This document shows positions 9,883 through 17,778 of a stretch of 64,000 nt of DNA, piece after piece. A program made the translations under genes and the position numbers. The stretch lies in assembly GCF_036786105.1 (NCBI RefSeq), contig NZ_DAIQRQ010000007.1, positions 62,001 through 126,000 on the forward strand, written 5' to 3'. This stretch comes from Ohtaekwangia sp036786105. GTDB lineage: Bacteria; Bacteroidota; Bacteroidia; Cytophagales; Cyclobacteriaceae. The first letter of the stretch is position 1, and the number at the start of each line of letters is the position of its first letter. A model generated the notes under the pieces. The model was not told where the DNA came from. It did not search any database and worked only from the letters and a program-made list of their open reading frames with translations.

Positions 9883-10325
9883 GCAGAGTTCACAAAATTA
9901 TCGCTTCCTGTTTTGGCATCGGCCACCTGAAAGGTGGAGGCACCGTAGCAGCCGCTGCTTGCTGCGGTGCCTTATTACTGATGCCTGCGGGAATTGATAA
10001 TGGCGTGATGCTGTTATTATCCTTGATCATCACAGATATAGGTGTGTGGTCAGCCAGCGGTGTAGAGGGTGAGTGGGGAAAAGACAGCAGCCGCGTTGTG
10101 ATCGATGAGGTAGCGGGGATGTGCATTAGCGTGCTCTTTATACCTCTTACCTGGGTAACAATAGCAGTTGCATTTATACTTTTTCGTGCATTCGATATCC
10201 TCAAACCGTTGTATATCCGGAGGCTGGAGGCAGTACCCGGAGGATGGGGGGTTATGCTGGATGATTTGGCGGCCGGCATCTACGCAAACATCGTTATGCA
10301 GATCTTCGTACGATACATGCTATAG
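9879..10325 (+). CDS. PgpA-family phosphatase, probable phosphatidylinositol-phosphate phosphatase
   Basis: A 148-residue membrane protein of the phosphatidylglycerophosphatase A family, with FGIGHLKGGGTVAAAA, SGVEGEWGKDSSRVVIDEVAGM and the closing LDDLAAGIYANIV all conserved. The start is GTG at 9879, overlapping the ino1 stop. In Bacteroides thetaiotaomicron a PgpA-like enzyme encoded with MIPS dephosphorylates phosphatidylinositol-phosphate to phosphatidylinositol. Its place here, between MIPS and the CDP-alcohol transferase, suggests the same job. An ordinary PgpA role in phosphatidylglycerol synthesis is the alternative. Confidence 0.8.
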   Translation: MSRVHKIIASCFGIGHLKGGGTVAAAACCGALLLMPAGIDNGVMLLLSLIITDIGVWSASGVEGEWGKDSSRVVIDEVAGMCISVLFIPLTWVTIAVAFILFRAFDILKPLYIRRLEAVPGGWGVMLDDLAAGIYANIVMQIFVRYML

Positions 10326-10330
10326 CACGT

Positions 10331-10699
10331 ATGCAAACTTTTATAAAAGCGCAAGGCGCATCATTCTTTGCCTGGCTGGCAGATACCGTAGTCATGATCT
10401 TCTGTGTAGAGGTTGTGGCCCTGCCGTATACTGTATCCAGTGTAAGCGGCAATGTAGTGGGAGCAGTAACGCATTTTTCAGTCGGACGGGGATGGGTATT
10501 TAATTCAGAGAAAGCAATCCTGTTCCAGATCATCCGGTATGCTCTGGTATGGATCGGATATGTGTTTCTGATTACCTTTTTGGTTTTTGTCTTTACAGAT
10601 TACCTGCACGTGAATTACCTCGTATCAAAAGTGACGGCTTCCGTAATGACCAGCATTGCATACACATATCCTATGCAGAAATATTTTGTATTCAAATGA
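10331..10699 (+). CDS. GtrA-like small membrane protein
   Basis: 122 residues with four predicted membrane helices and the GtrA-family closing motif YPMQKYFVFK. The family includes proteins thought to flip or help transfer polyprenyl-linked sugars across the inner membrane (GtrA of O-antigen glucosylation, Rv3789 of mycobacteria). In this operon its cargo could be an inositol-lipid or a glycosyl donor for it; that is inference. It starts 5 bp after the phosphatase gene and its stop overlaps the ATG of the following gene (ATGA at 10696-10699). Confidence 0.8.
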   Translation: MQTFIKAQGASFFAWLADTVVMIFCVEVVALPYTVSSVSGNVVGAVTHFSVGRGWVFNSEKAILFQIIRYALVWIGYVFLITFLVFVFTDYLHVNYLVSKVTASVMTSIAYTYPMQKYFVFK

Positions 10700-13284
10700 G
10701 CTTAGTTCAGGACACGATAAAATTGTTGGTAGAAAGAAGGAGATGGTTGATCCTGTGCTTGCTTTTACCATGCGCAACGATAGGTCTATATGCGCAGACA
10801 CAAACCACTGTAACGGGTACCGTAACCGATAAGGAAACGAAAGATCCCATTCCGTTCGTGAACGTGATCTTTGCCGGTACTACAGTGGGTACTGTATCCG
10901 ATGTGAACGGAACTTACAAGATACACACCACCGAAGCCTACACGCAGGTGCAGTTCTCCTTTATTGGCTATAAAACAATTACCCGAAATATAAAAGCAGG
11001 AGAAGAGAATGTACTGAACGTGCGCCTCGAGCCGGAAGCCACAGTGCTCAAAGAAATAGAAGTAACAGGCGATAACAAAAAGGAACGCTATCGCAATAAA
11101 AATAACCCCGCTGTCGATCTGGTGCGCGAGATGATCGACCACAAGCGACAGAACCGCATGAGCAGCTACGATTACCTGGAATATGAACAATATGAAAAGC
11201 TGCAAATGTCGCTCAGCAACGTATCCGATAAGTTTAAGCAACGTAAGCTTTTCAAAAAGTATAAATGGTTGTTCGAGAATGTTGATTCTACTTCTATAGA
11301 GGGAAAAGTGCTGCTACCTATTTATTTGCAGGAAACACTCTCGGATGAATATTACAGAAAGTCACCGGAGAAAAAGCGCACCATTCGAAAAGCACATCAA
11401 AAGGTAAGCTTTGATGACTATGTCGATAACCAGGGATTGAGCACGTATCTGAATTACCTGTATAACGACATCGACATTTATAACAACAACATTACCATTC
11501 TTACCAACCAGTTTCTGAGCCCTATTGCAGACCTGGCGCCAACTTTCTACAAGTTCTACATTACCGACACTATTAAAGATGTAACGCCCAAGCTGGCAGA
11601 GCTGGTATTTGTGCCCCGTGATGCCGGTGGCTTTATGTTCCAGGGAAAAATATACGTTACACTGGATAGTAACTACGCCGTTCAGAAAGTAGACATGACG
11701 GTGAATAAAAACATTAACCTTAACTGGGTACGTGAACTCTACATTCAGCAAGACTTTGAGAAAGGTGACGATAACAAATACCATGTTGTAAAAAGCCGCA
11801 TGCGCGCCGATTTTGGTATATCGAAAGACCGGGGCGGTATATATGGCGAGCGAACGGTATCGTATAAGAACTTTACCATCAATCAACCGCGCTCCGATAG
11901 TTTTTATGAGGCTGAAGAGGGCGCGGCAACTGTATTGTCGCCCGATCAGAATGCCAATGAAGAGTATTGGTCGCACCACCGGCACGATTCATTGTCGCAC
12001 GCCGAATCCAAAGTATACCAGAATATAGACAGCCTCCAGAAAATGCCATCGTTCAGGCGTACCATGGATATAGCTACGCTTTTGCTGGCCGGATACAAGA
12101 GCTTCCGCTGGTGGGAACTGGGTCCTGTTAACACCTTTTATAGCTTTAACCCGGTGGAAGGATTCAGGTTACGTGTAGGTGGGCGAACTACCACCAAGCT
12201 GAGTGAGAAACTATATTTCGAGACCTATGGAGCCTACGGTTTTAAAGACAAGCGATGGAAGTATTACCTGGGCGCTACGTACTCCTTTACCGGAAGATCG
12301 ATTTGGCAGTTCCCGGTGAAATCACTACGTGTGAGCTATCAGCACGACATGAAGATTCCCGGCCAGGAACTGCAGTTTATACAGGAGGATAACTTCTTGC
12401 TGTCGTTCAAGCGCGGTATAAATGACAAGTGGTTGTATAATGATATCTGGAATGTTGAGTACCTGAATGAATTTGACAGCCATTTTTCCTATAAATTGGG
12501 ATTCAAGAACTGGAAGCAAACACCGGCTGGTGGTCTGCACTACAATGTACAGGATAATGAAACAACACGCGTTATACCCGATGTAACCACTACAGAGCTT
12601 TCTTTGGAGCTTCGTTGGGCTCCGAACGAACAGTTTTACCAGGGCAAATTATACCGCATACCAATTCCCAACCGCTATCCTATATTTACGTTGCGTGCTA
12701 TTGGTGGTGTAAAAGGATTATTCGGCAGCCAGTATAATTACCAGAACGTGGCGCTGAATATATACAAGCGTGTATACCTCTCGCAGTTCGGCTATACCGA
12801 CATTGTAGCGGAAGGCGGCTATATATTTGGAAAAGTGCCGTTTCCGTTGCTCGCCATACACCGCGCGAACCAGACCTATTCGTATCAGTTGCAATCATAC
12901 AACCTGATGAACTTCCTCGAGTTTGTCAGCGATAAATATGTAAGCGTGAACTTCGACCATTATTTCAATGGATTTATTTTTAACAAAATTCCGTTGTTCA
13001 AAAAACTGAAATGGCGCGAAGTGATGACTTTCAAGATACTTTATGGGAGTATACGCAACGAGAACAACCCGCAGTATAATACGGCGCAGTTCCTGTTCCC
13101 TACAAATGCTGATGGGGTAACTACTACATACTCGTTGCAGAAAGAGCCCTATATGGAGGCCAGCATTGGTATAGCAAATATCTTCAAGTTGCTGCGATTT
13201 GATCTCGTAAAGCGCTTGTCGTATTACGACCATCCGGAGGTAGCCAAGTGGGGGATCCGTGGAAGATTTAAATTTGACTTTTAA
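10696..13284 (+). CDS. DUF5686 outer-membrane protein with N-terminal carboxypeptidase-regulatory-like domain
   Basis: About 862 residues. The frame is open further upstream, but the ATG at 10696 is chosen because it overlaps the previous stop and is followed by a hydrophobic signal segment (LILCLLLPCATIGLYA). Next comes a CarbopepD-reg-like domain (TGTVTDKETKDPIPFVNVIF ... FIGYKT), then the long DUF5686 region rich in tyrosine and alternating strands. It ends with KFDF, a typical outer-membrane beta-barrel terminus. The family is common in Bacteroidota and has no established function. Position inside a lipid operon suggests a part in handling or inserting the lipid at the outer membrane, which is inference only. 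Confidence 0.85.
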   Translation: MSLVQDTIKLLVERRRWLILCLLLPCATIGLYAQTQTTVTGTVTDKETKDPIPFVNVIFAGTTVGTVSDVNGTYKIHTTEAYTQVQFSFIGYKTITRNIKAGEENVLNVRLEPEATVLKEIEVTGDNKKERYRNKNNPAVDLVREMIDHKRQNRMSSYDYLEYEQYEKLQMSLSNVSDKFKQRKLFKKYKWLFENVDSTSIEGKVLLPIYLQETLSDEYYRKSPEKKRTIRKAHQKVSFDDYVDNQGLSTYLNYLYNDIDIYNNNITILTNQFLSPIADLAPTFYKFYITDTIKDVTPKLAELVFVPRDAGGFMFQGKIYVTLDSNYAVQKVDMTVNKNINLNWVRELYIQQDFEKGDDNKYHVVKSRMRADFGISKDRGGIYGERTVSYKNFTINQPRSDSFYEAEEGAATVLSPDQNANEEYWSHHRHDSLSHAESKVYQNIDSLQKMPSFRRTMDIATLLLAGYKSFRWWELGPVNTFYSFNPVEGFRLRVGGRTTTKLSEKLYFETYGAYGFKDKRWKYYLGATYSFTGRSIWQFPVKSLRVSYQHDMKIPGQELQFIQEDNFLLSFKRGINDKWLYNDIWNVEYLNEFDSHFSYKLGFKNWKQTPAGGLHYNVQDNETTRVIPDVTTTELSLELRWAPNEQFYQGKLYRIPIPNRYPIFTLRAIGGVKGLFGSQYNYQNVALNIYKRVYLSQFGYTDIVAEGGYIFGKVPFPLLAIHRANQTYSYQLQSYNLMNFLEFVSDKYVSVNFDHYFNGFIFNKIPLFKKLKWREVMTFKILYGSIRNENNPQYNTAQFLFPTNADGVTTTYSLQKEPYMEASIGIANIFKLLRFDLVKRLSYYDHPEVAKWGIRGRFKFDF

Positions 13285-13296
13285 CACACCGTACGC

Positions 13297-14049
13297 ATGA
13301 GTGAAGTAGTACACAAGTCTATAAATAACAGCAGTATGGAAAGACAACCGCTCAGAATTGTTCTTCAACAGCTTATTTATAAGGTTATCAATCCATTCGT
13401 AAAATTTTTGATACGTATTGGTTTTACTCCCAATGCCGTAACAACTACCGGCCTTTTGCTGAACATAGGTGTAGCGGCTATTTTTGTGTTGGGTGCCGAA
13501 GAGGGGAACCGGGGCGATCTTTCGTATGTTGGCTGGGCAGGAGGCCTTATTTTGTTTGCAGGTCTTTTTGATATGCTCGATGGGCAAGTGGCACGCCTCG
13601 GCAACATGAGTTCTACGTTTGGAGCGCTTTACGATTCGGTACTGGATCGCTACAGCGAATTGATTATGTTCCTCGGTATATGCTATTACCTGATCGGGCA
13701 TCATTATTTCCTCAGTTCACTGTTTGCTTTCATTGCCTTGATTGGTTCTATGATGGTGAGCTATGTGCGCGCCCGTGCCGAGGGGCTGGGGATTGAATGT
13801 AAAGGTGGATTGATGCAACGCCCCGAACGTGTAGTAACAGTAGGCGTAACAGCAATCGCCTGCGGTATAACAGCCAGCTTCATTGGTGGTGATTATAAAT
13901 TATTTATACCGGGTATCCCGTTTCATGTGTTTGAAACGATATCCATTTTCACCTTTCCATTGACTGTAATGGCTGTGCTTACAAACATCACTGCCATCAA
14001 CAGATTGCGTGATGCGAAGAAATCACTGGAAGAAAAAGAAATGAAATAA
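13297..14049 (+). CDS. CDP-alcohol phosphatidyltransferase, probable phosphatidylinositol-phosphate synthase
   Basis: A 250-residue membrane protein with a complete CDP-alcohol phosphotransferase signature, D(x2)DG(x2)AR(x8)G(x3)D(x3)D, beginning at Asp92 and visible as DMLDGQVAR followed by GALYDSVLD. Several hydrophobic helices surround it. The family moves a phosphatidyl group from CDP-diacylglycerol to an alcohol. With MIPS and a PgpA-like phosphatase in the same operon, the likely acceptor is inositol-3-phosphate, giving phosphatidylinositol-phosphate as described for gut Bacteroidetes and mycobacteria. Phosphatidylglycerophosphate synthase is the main alternative. An internal ATG at codon 15 could also be used. 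Confidence 0.83.
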   Translation: MSEVVHKSINNSSMERQPLRIVLQQLIYKVINPFVKFLIRIGFTPNAVTTTGLLLNIGVAAIFVLGAEEGNRGDLSYVGWAGGLILFAGLFDMLDGQVARLGNMSSTFGALYDSVLDRYSELIMFLGICYYLIGHHYFLSSLFAFIALIGSMMVSYVRARAEGLGIECKGGLMQRPERVVTVGVTAIACGITASFIGGDYKLFIPGIPFHVFETISIFTFPLTVMAVLTNITAINRLRDAKKSLEEKEMK

Positions 14050-14058
14050 GAAGAAAGG

Positions 14059-14613
14059 ATGATAAGTTTTCTGATCAGTCTGTTCTTTACAGCATTAACA
14101 TCTAACCCGGTAGTGCCGGAAGAATCTTGTGTTTGCAGGAATCAGGATACATTCCCGATACCTCCCGCTGACACGAGGACGTTATTTTACATTCAGCGCA
14201 CTCCGAATACGAATACGATTATGTATGCACTGAATGTGGAGAGCAATGGTAAACTAAACACGGATGAACCGGTGCATCCCTATTGGATACGCTACCAGGA
14301 GCAGGGCCAACATGAAGATCTCTCCTATATCCAGCGCAATTATGCGTATGGATTAAAGACCAAGGATCTGGGCAATGGTAAATATGAGCTGCGTTTTGTC
14401 TCTTATAAAAAGTTGCCCTTCTACCTCACAAAGTCTTCACGCGATAACAAGTATCATATTCACGCCACGATTAATAAAAAGAACATAGAAGTATCGCGCG
14501 TATTCCTGCAGATAGAGGGCGGTACATTCTGGCTTCCGAATGTAGTGTGTGCCGAAGTAAAGGGTGTAGACCCTGACACCGGAAACGAAATAATTGAACG
14601 ATTTAAACCATGA
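14059..14613 (+). CDS. DUF4833 protein, probably exported
   Basis: 184 residues starting with a short hydrophobic segment (MISFLISLFFTALTS) that looks like a signal peptide or anchor. The rest is a soluble domain with VHPYWIRYQEQG, YAYGLKTKD and LPNVVCAEVKGVD, matching the DUF4833 family of Bacteroidota. No function is established. It begins 9 bp after the PI-phosphate synthase and its stop overlaps the hydroxylase start (ATGA), so it is translated with lipid-modifying enzymes. A periplasmic lipid-binding or lipid-transfer role is a reasonable guess, not supported by motif. Confidence 0.78.
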   Translation: MISFLISLFFTALTSNPVVPEESCVCRNQDTFPIPPADTRTLFYIQRTPNTNTIMYALNVESNGKLNTDEPVHPYWIRYQEQGQHEDLSYIQRNYAYGLKTKDLGNGKYELRFVSYKKLPFYLTKSSRDNKYHIHATINKKNIEVSRVFLQIEGGTFWLPNVVCAEVKGVDPDTGNEIIERFKP

Positions 14614-15239
14614 GTAGTGCTATGAAGAAAACTTTTGTTTCCAATTCCCAGGAGTCGTCACGGATGTTCAAGAGTGATTTTCTCGAAGCCTTTTCGAAAG
14701 TACATTTTACAGTACCGCTGTATATATTCATACCAGTTATAGTATACTTTACCTGGCGTGCTTTTGCGGTAGCCAATAATACCATACTTATATTCCTGGC
14801 CAGTTTTATAGCCGGTATTTTCTTCTGGACCTTAACAGAGTATGTACTGCACCGCTTTGTTTTTCACTTCGTGCCAAAATCACAATGGGGACAACGTTTG
14901 CACTTTATCTTTCACGGTGTGCACCACGATTATCCCAATGACCGGTTGCGCCTGGTGATGCCTCCTTCTGTAAGTATACCACTGGCTACGGCTTTTTACT
15001 TGTTGTTTGTATGGCTCATCCCTGCGGAATATGTATATGGCTTCTTTGCGGCCTTCATTACCGGGTACCTGATATATGATATATCGCATTATGCCATGCA
15101 TCACTTTACATTCAAAAATCCGATCATGAAGAAGATTAAGCAACACCACATGCAGCATCATTATGCGGAGCCTGACAGAGGCTATGGTGTGAGCTCAGCT
15201 TTATGGGATAAGATATTCCGGTCTGACTTTGAGAAATAA
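14610..15239 (+). CDS. Fatty acid hydroxylase (FA2H/sterol desaturase superfamily)
   Basis: 209 residues with membrane helices and the di-iron histidine clusters of the superfamily: HRFVFHF, HGVHHDYPND, HYAMHHFTF and HHMQHHYAEPD. The order HGxHHxxPxDxxRLVMPP resembles eukaryotic fatty acid 2-hydroxylase (FA2H/Scs7), which hydroxylates the acyl chain of ceramides, more than it does sterol desaturases. Predicted role: oxygen-dependent hydroxylation of the ceramide acyl or long-chain-base carbon chain in the inner membrane. Two in-frame ATGs are close (14610 and 14622); the first overlaps the previous stop. The exact carbon hydroxylated cannot be deduced. Confidence 0.85.
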   Translation: MSSAMKKTFVSNSQESSRMFKSDFLEAFSKVHFTVPLYIFIPVIVYFTWRAFAVANNTILIFLASFIAGIFFWTLTEYVLHRFVFHFVPKSQWGQRLHFIFHGVHHDYPNDRLRLVMPPSVSIPLATAFYLLFVWLIPAEYVYGFFAAFITGYLIYDISHYAMHHFTFKNPIMKKIKQHHMQHHYAEPDRGYGVSSALWDKIFRSDFEK

Positions 15240-16182
15240 TACGAAATATCTGAATCTGTCGGCCTTGAACACTACACTTCGGCATGTGTTTGTCGTATGC
15301 GCTGTTTCTCTTGCTTACCTGTTGCTATCGTGGGTATTGATCGGTTTTAAAACAGATCAGTTATTTCTCGCTGCGCTATTCAGTGCATTATACCTCGCTA
15401 CCCCAACCACCAGACGATTTATTCTCGGCTTTTCCATATTCATTGTATACTGGATCATTTACGATTATATGAAAGCATTTCCGAACTATGCTTTCAACCC
15501 AGTTCATATTGAAGACTTGTATGAAACAGAGAAAGGTATATTTGGTATTGCTCAGGGAAGCGTGACGCTTACACCCAATGAATTTTGGCGGCAACATAGT
15601 TTTGTTATAGCCGATGTGCTGGCGGGTGCATTTTACTTATGCTGGATACCGGTTCCCCTGCTGTTTGCCGGTTATCTCTTTTATCGTGATAAAGCACAGT
15701 TCCTGGAATTTTCCCTTACGTTCCTTTTTGTAAATCTGCTGGGCTTTGCAGTATACTATCTATACCCCGCGGCACCGCCCTGGTATGTTCAGAACTTTGG
15801 ATTTGAGTTTCGTGCTGCTACACCCGGTAACACCGCTGGCCTGGTGCGATTCGATCAATTCTTTGGTATACATCTGTTCTCATCGTTATATGCCAAGGGA
15901 TCAAACGTATTTGCTGCGATGCCTTCCTTGCATTCGGCTTATCCGCTGATCGTTACCTATGTGGGAATAAAACATAAAGTGGGTTGGATCAATGTTGTGT
16001 TTGTGATCATTACCCTGGGGATATGGTTTGCCGCGGTATACACCAGCCACCACTATGTACTGGATGTACTTGCCGGTATATTCACAGCATCGGTAGGTAT
16101 AGCAGGATTTCAATGGTTGCAGAGAACAGAGCGATTCAGTAAACTGATGAACCGCTACCGTAATACCATAGCGCAATCCTGA
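15229..16182 (+). CDS. PAP2-family enzyme, candidate inositol-phosphorylceramide synthase (AUR1-like)
   Basis: About 317 residues with roughly six to eight membrane helices. Motifs are AAPPWY, AMPSLHSAY (His235) and TSHHYVLDVLAG (His274/His275, Asp279). The APPWY, PSLHS and HHYxxD set is that of fungal AUR1 and related IPC synthases rather than of a simple PAP2 phosphatase. Proposed reaction: transfer of phosphoinositol from phosphatidylinositol to ceramide on the outer face of the inner membrane. The only start that spans the frame is TTG at 15229, overlapping the hydroxylase gene by 11 nt; later starts (TTG 15264, GTG 15286) are possible. Last gene of the operon. Confidence 0.82.
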   Translation: MRNNTKYLNLSALNTTLRHVFVVCAVSLAYLLLSWVLIGFKTDQLFLAALFSALYLATPTTRRFILGFSIFIVYWIIYDYMKAFPNYAFNPVHIEDLYETEKGIFGIAQGSVTLTPNEFWRQHSFVIADVLAGAFYLCWIPVPLLFAGYLFYRDKAQFLEFSLTFLFVNLLGFAVYYLYPAAPPWYVQNFGFEFRAATPGNTAGLVRFDQFFGIHLFSSLYAKGSNVFAAMPSLHSAYPLIVTYVGIKHKVGWINVVFVIITLGIWFAAVYTSHHYVLDVLAGIFTASVGIAGFQWLQRTERFSKLMNRYRNTIAQS

Positions 16183-16183
16183 T

Positions 16184-16783
16184 TCAGATACGGATTGCTG
16201 ATTCAGCTTCCAGAAAAGTAAATATAGCTTCTATAATTTTTTTTGTTGATTCTGTCGGAATACTCAATGTCTTTGAAATGGCTGTGTAACTGGTTCCTTT
16301 TATGAGCATTGACAATACATCCTCCTCCTGTTTGCTGAAAAGATGTGCGTATGCCAGGTATACTTGCCGGAGTTCAGCCATAACTTCAGGAGCGATTATA
16401 GGAGCACAACGAAGCACATGTTCAAGGTAAGCAAGACAGTTTTCAGCAAAGGCATCACGAGAAATATATCCTTGCGCAGCGAGCCGTAATCCCATCAGTA
16501 TATCGCCGGGATGATTAGCATCGTGGAGGATCAATACATTGCTGAAAGGACTCCTGTCACAAATCAATTCCATCGCTTCGAATGCCTGTGGTGTGTGCAG
16601 TTGAACATCTGCCAGGATAATTGTAGGCCTGTTGCGCCCCAAGGTGTGAGCGGCATCCGTAACGGTGGTATATACTTCTGCCAGCTTCCAGCTATTTGCT
16701 TGTTGTATAGCGTTTGTGACGCGTTCGCGTAAGGATGGATCATGAGTTATCAATACAAGAATATTTTCCATTCCGGTTGTCAC
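16184..16783 (-). CDS. Response regulator with LuxR-like C-terminus
   Basis: 199 residues. The N-terminal receiver domain has ILVLITHDPSLRERV, the phospho-acceptor Asp in TIILADVQLHTP and GLRLAAQGYISRDA. A helical linker is followed by a short LuxR-like helix-turn-helix (LFSKQEEDVLSMLIKGTSYT). It would bind DNA on phosphorylation by a histidine kinase, but none is adjacent. Its stop codon lies one base from the stop of the convergent PAP2 gene. Starts at Met1 or Met5 are equally possible. Confidence 0.8.
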   Translation of the reverse strand: MTTGMENILVLITHDPSLRERVTNAIQQANSWKLAEVYTTVTDAAHTLGRNRPTIILADVQLHTPQAFEAMELICDRSPFSNVLILHDANHPGDILMGLRLAAQGYISRDAFAENCLAYLEHVLRCAPIIAPEVMAELRQVYLAYAHLFSKQEEDVLSMLIKGTSYTAISKTLSIPTESTKKIIEAIFTFLEAESAIRI

Positions 16784-16797
16784 TTTTTTATGCGTAA

Positions 16798-17778
16798 CTA
16801 CAGGCGTACATATACAGATATGTTTCCTACGGCTTGGCCCGGTAGTGTTCTGGCAAATGAGGATAATAATTTATATGTGAAGGATGCTCCAATGCCCCGG
16901 TAAGCTACTACGCCACCCATGTCGAGACACGTCATGTGGTGATGCGATTCTAGCGCAGGCTCTGTTTTCTTTTCGGGATTTTTGTCACCATTAAATATGC
17001 CCCCATGAAATATATTTCCTTCCACCATCGTATTGTGTGCCACGGCACTAATGGATGGTTGCAGAAATATATAGGCCTTGAGCTGTTGTTTATCGGGCTG
17101 TGTTGTAAACTGCTCCATATAGCCCGCGAAGTAAGAGGGCATTTTGCCAACACGCAGGGTGGCATGTGCAGCGATACCATTCATCATGGTACCAATAAGC
17201 ATATCACCACCATAAATAATCTCGAAATGCCGGATATCCACGAGCATTTTCTCATATTTTAAATTCAGGTTAACCAACAATGCCTGCGATAATTGATGAT
17301 CCCAGCCCATAGGCTTCGGGCTATTGGTAATTTTATGCACGTATGTTTGCGTTTGTTGGGCAAATGAATAACGGCCCATGATGCCTACAATCCACTCGGT
17401 TTGTACACTGTATTTTTTTACAGGATCGGATGAATGCAGGGCATGCGATAAAAAAAGTGAACCCGAATAGCGATAATCTTTTGGATTGAGTTCAGTATCG
17501 GAGAGATTGGAAGGCGTCATCATCACCTGCATCATTCCCCAGCTATAGGTATTTACACTGCTGTCGCCAGCTTTCAGGAACAGGTTGTTCAGTATAGTTT
17601 GTGGCTTTTTGTTTCGCTGATAAAACAGATCAACACGGGTTCCATTGGTATAGCCCCGGTCGGAATTATGCAGGGTGAACAAATCGTTCTCTTCGTATAT
17701 GCGGAGTAATTTAGGAGATTGCGTTTGCGCGATGGTGACCATACAAGTCATCATCACCAGTAATAATGCAGCACGCAT
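16798..17778 (-). CDS. LpxR-like lipid A deacylase (DUF2219 family)
   Basis: 326 residues with an N-terminal signal peptide (MRAALLLVMMTCMVTIAQT). The mature part has the DUF2219/LpxR landmarks: YEENDLF with the conserved Asn-Asp, DRGYTNGTRVDLFY, a long beta-rich body, and a GIMGRYSFAQQTQTYVH segment with the histidine region, followed by GWDHQLSQ. Enterobacterial LpxR is an outer-membrane barrel that removes the 3'-acyloxyacyl group of lipid A in a Ca2+-dependent reaction. The gene lies immediately upstream of the response regulator, so the two may be cotranscribed. Next to a sphingolipid operon, a role in remodelling outer-membrane lipids is attractive but unproven. Confidence 0.78.
   Translation of the reverse strand: MRAALLLVMMTCMVTIAQTQSPKLLRIYEENDLFTLHNSDRGYTNGTRVDLFYQRNKKPQTILNNLFLKAGDSSVNTYSWGMMQVMMTPSNLSDTELNPKDYRYSGSLFLSHALHSSDPVKKYSVQTEWIVGIMGRYSFAQQTQTYVHKITNSPKPMGWDHQLSQALLVNLNLKYEKMLVDIRHFEIIYGGDMLIGTMMNGIAAHATLRVGKMPSYFAGYMEQFTTQPDKQQLKAYIFLQPSISAVAHNTMVEGNIFHGGIFNGDKNPEKKTEPALESHHHMTCLDMGGVVAYRGIGASFTYKLLSSFARTLPGQAVGNISVYVRL

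Noticed and set aside
10549..10695. Upstream extension of the DUF5686 protein by 49 residues
   Set aside because: The extension overlaps the GtrA-like gene in another frame, and the signal peptide begins only at the ATG at 10696.
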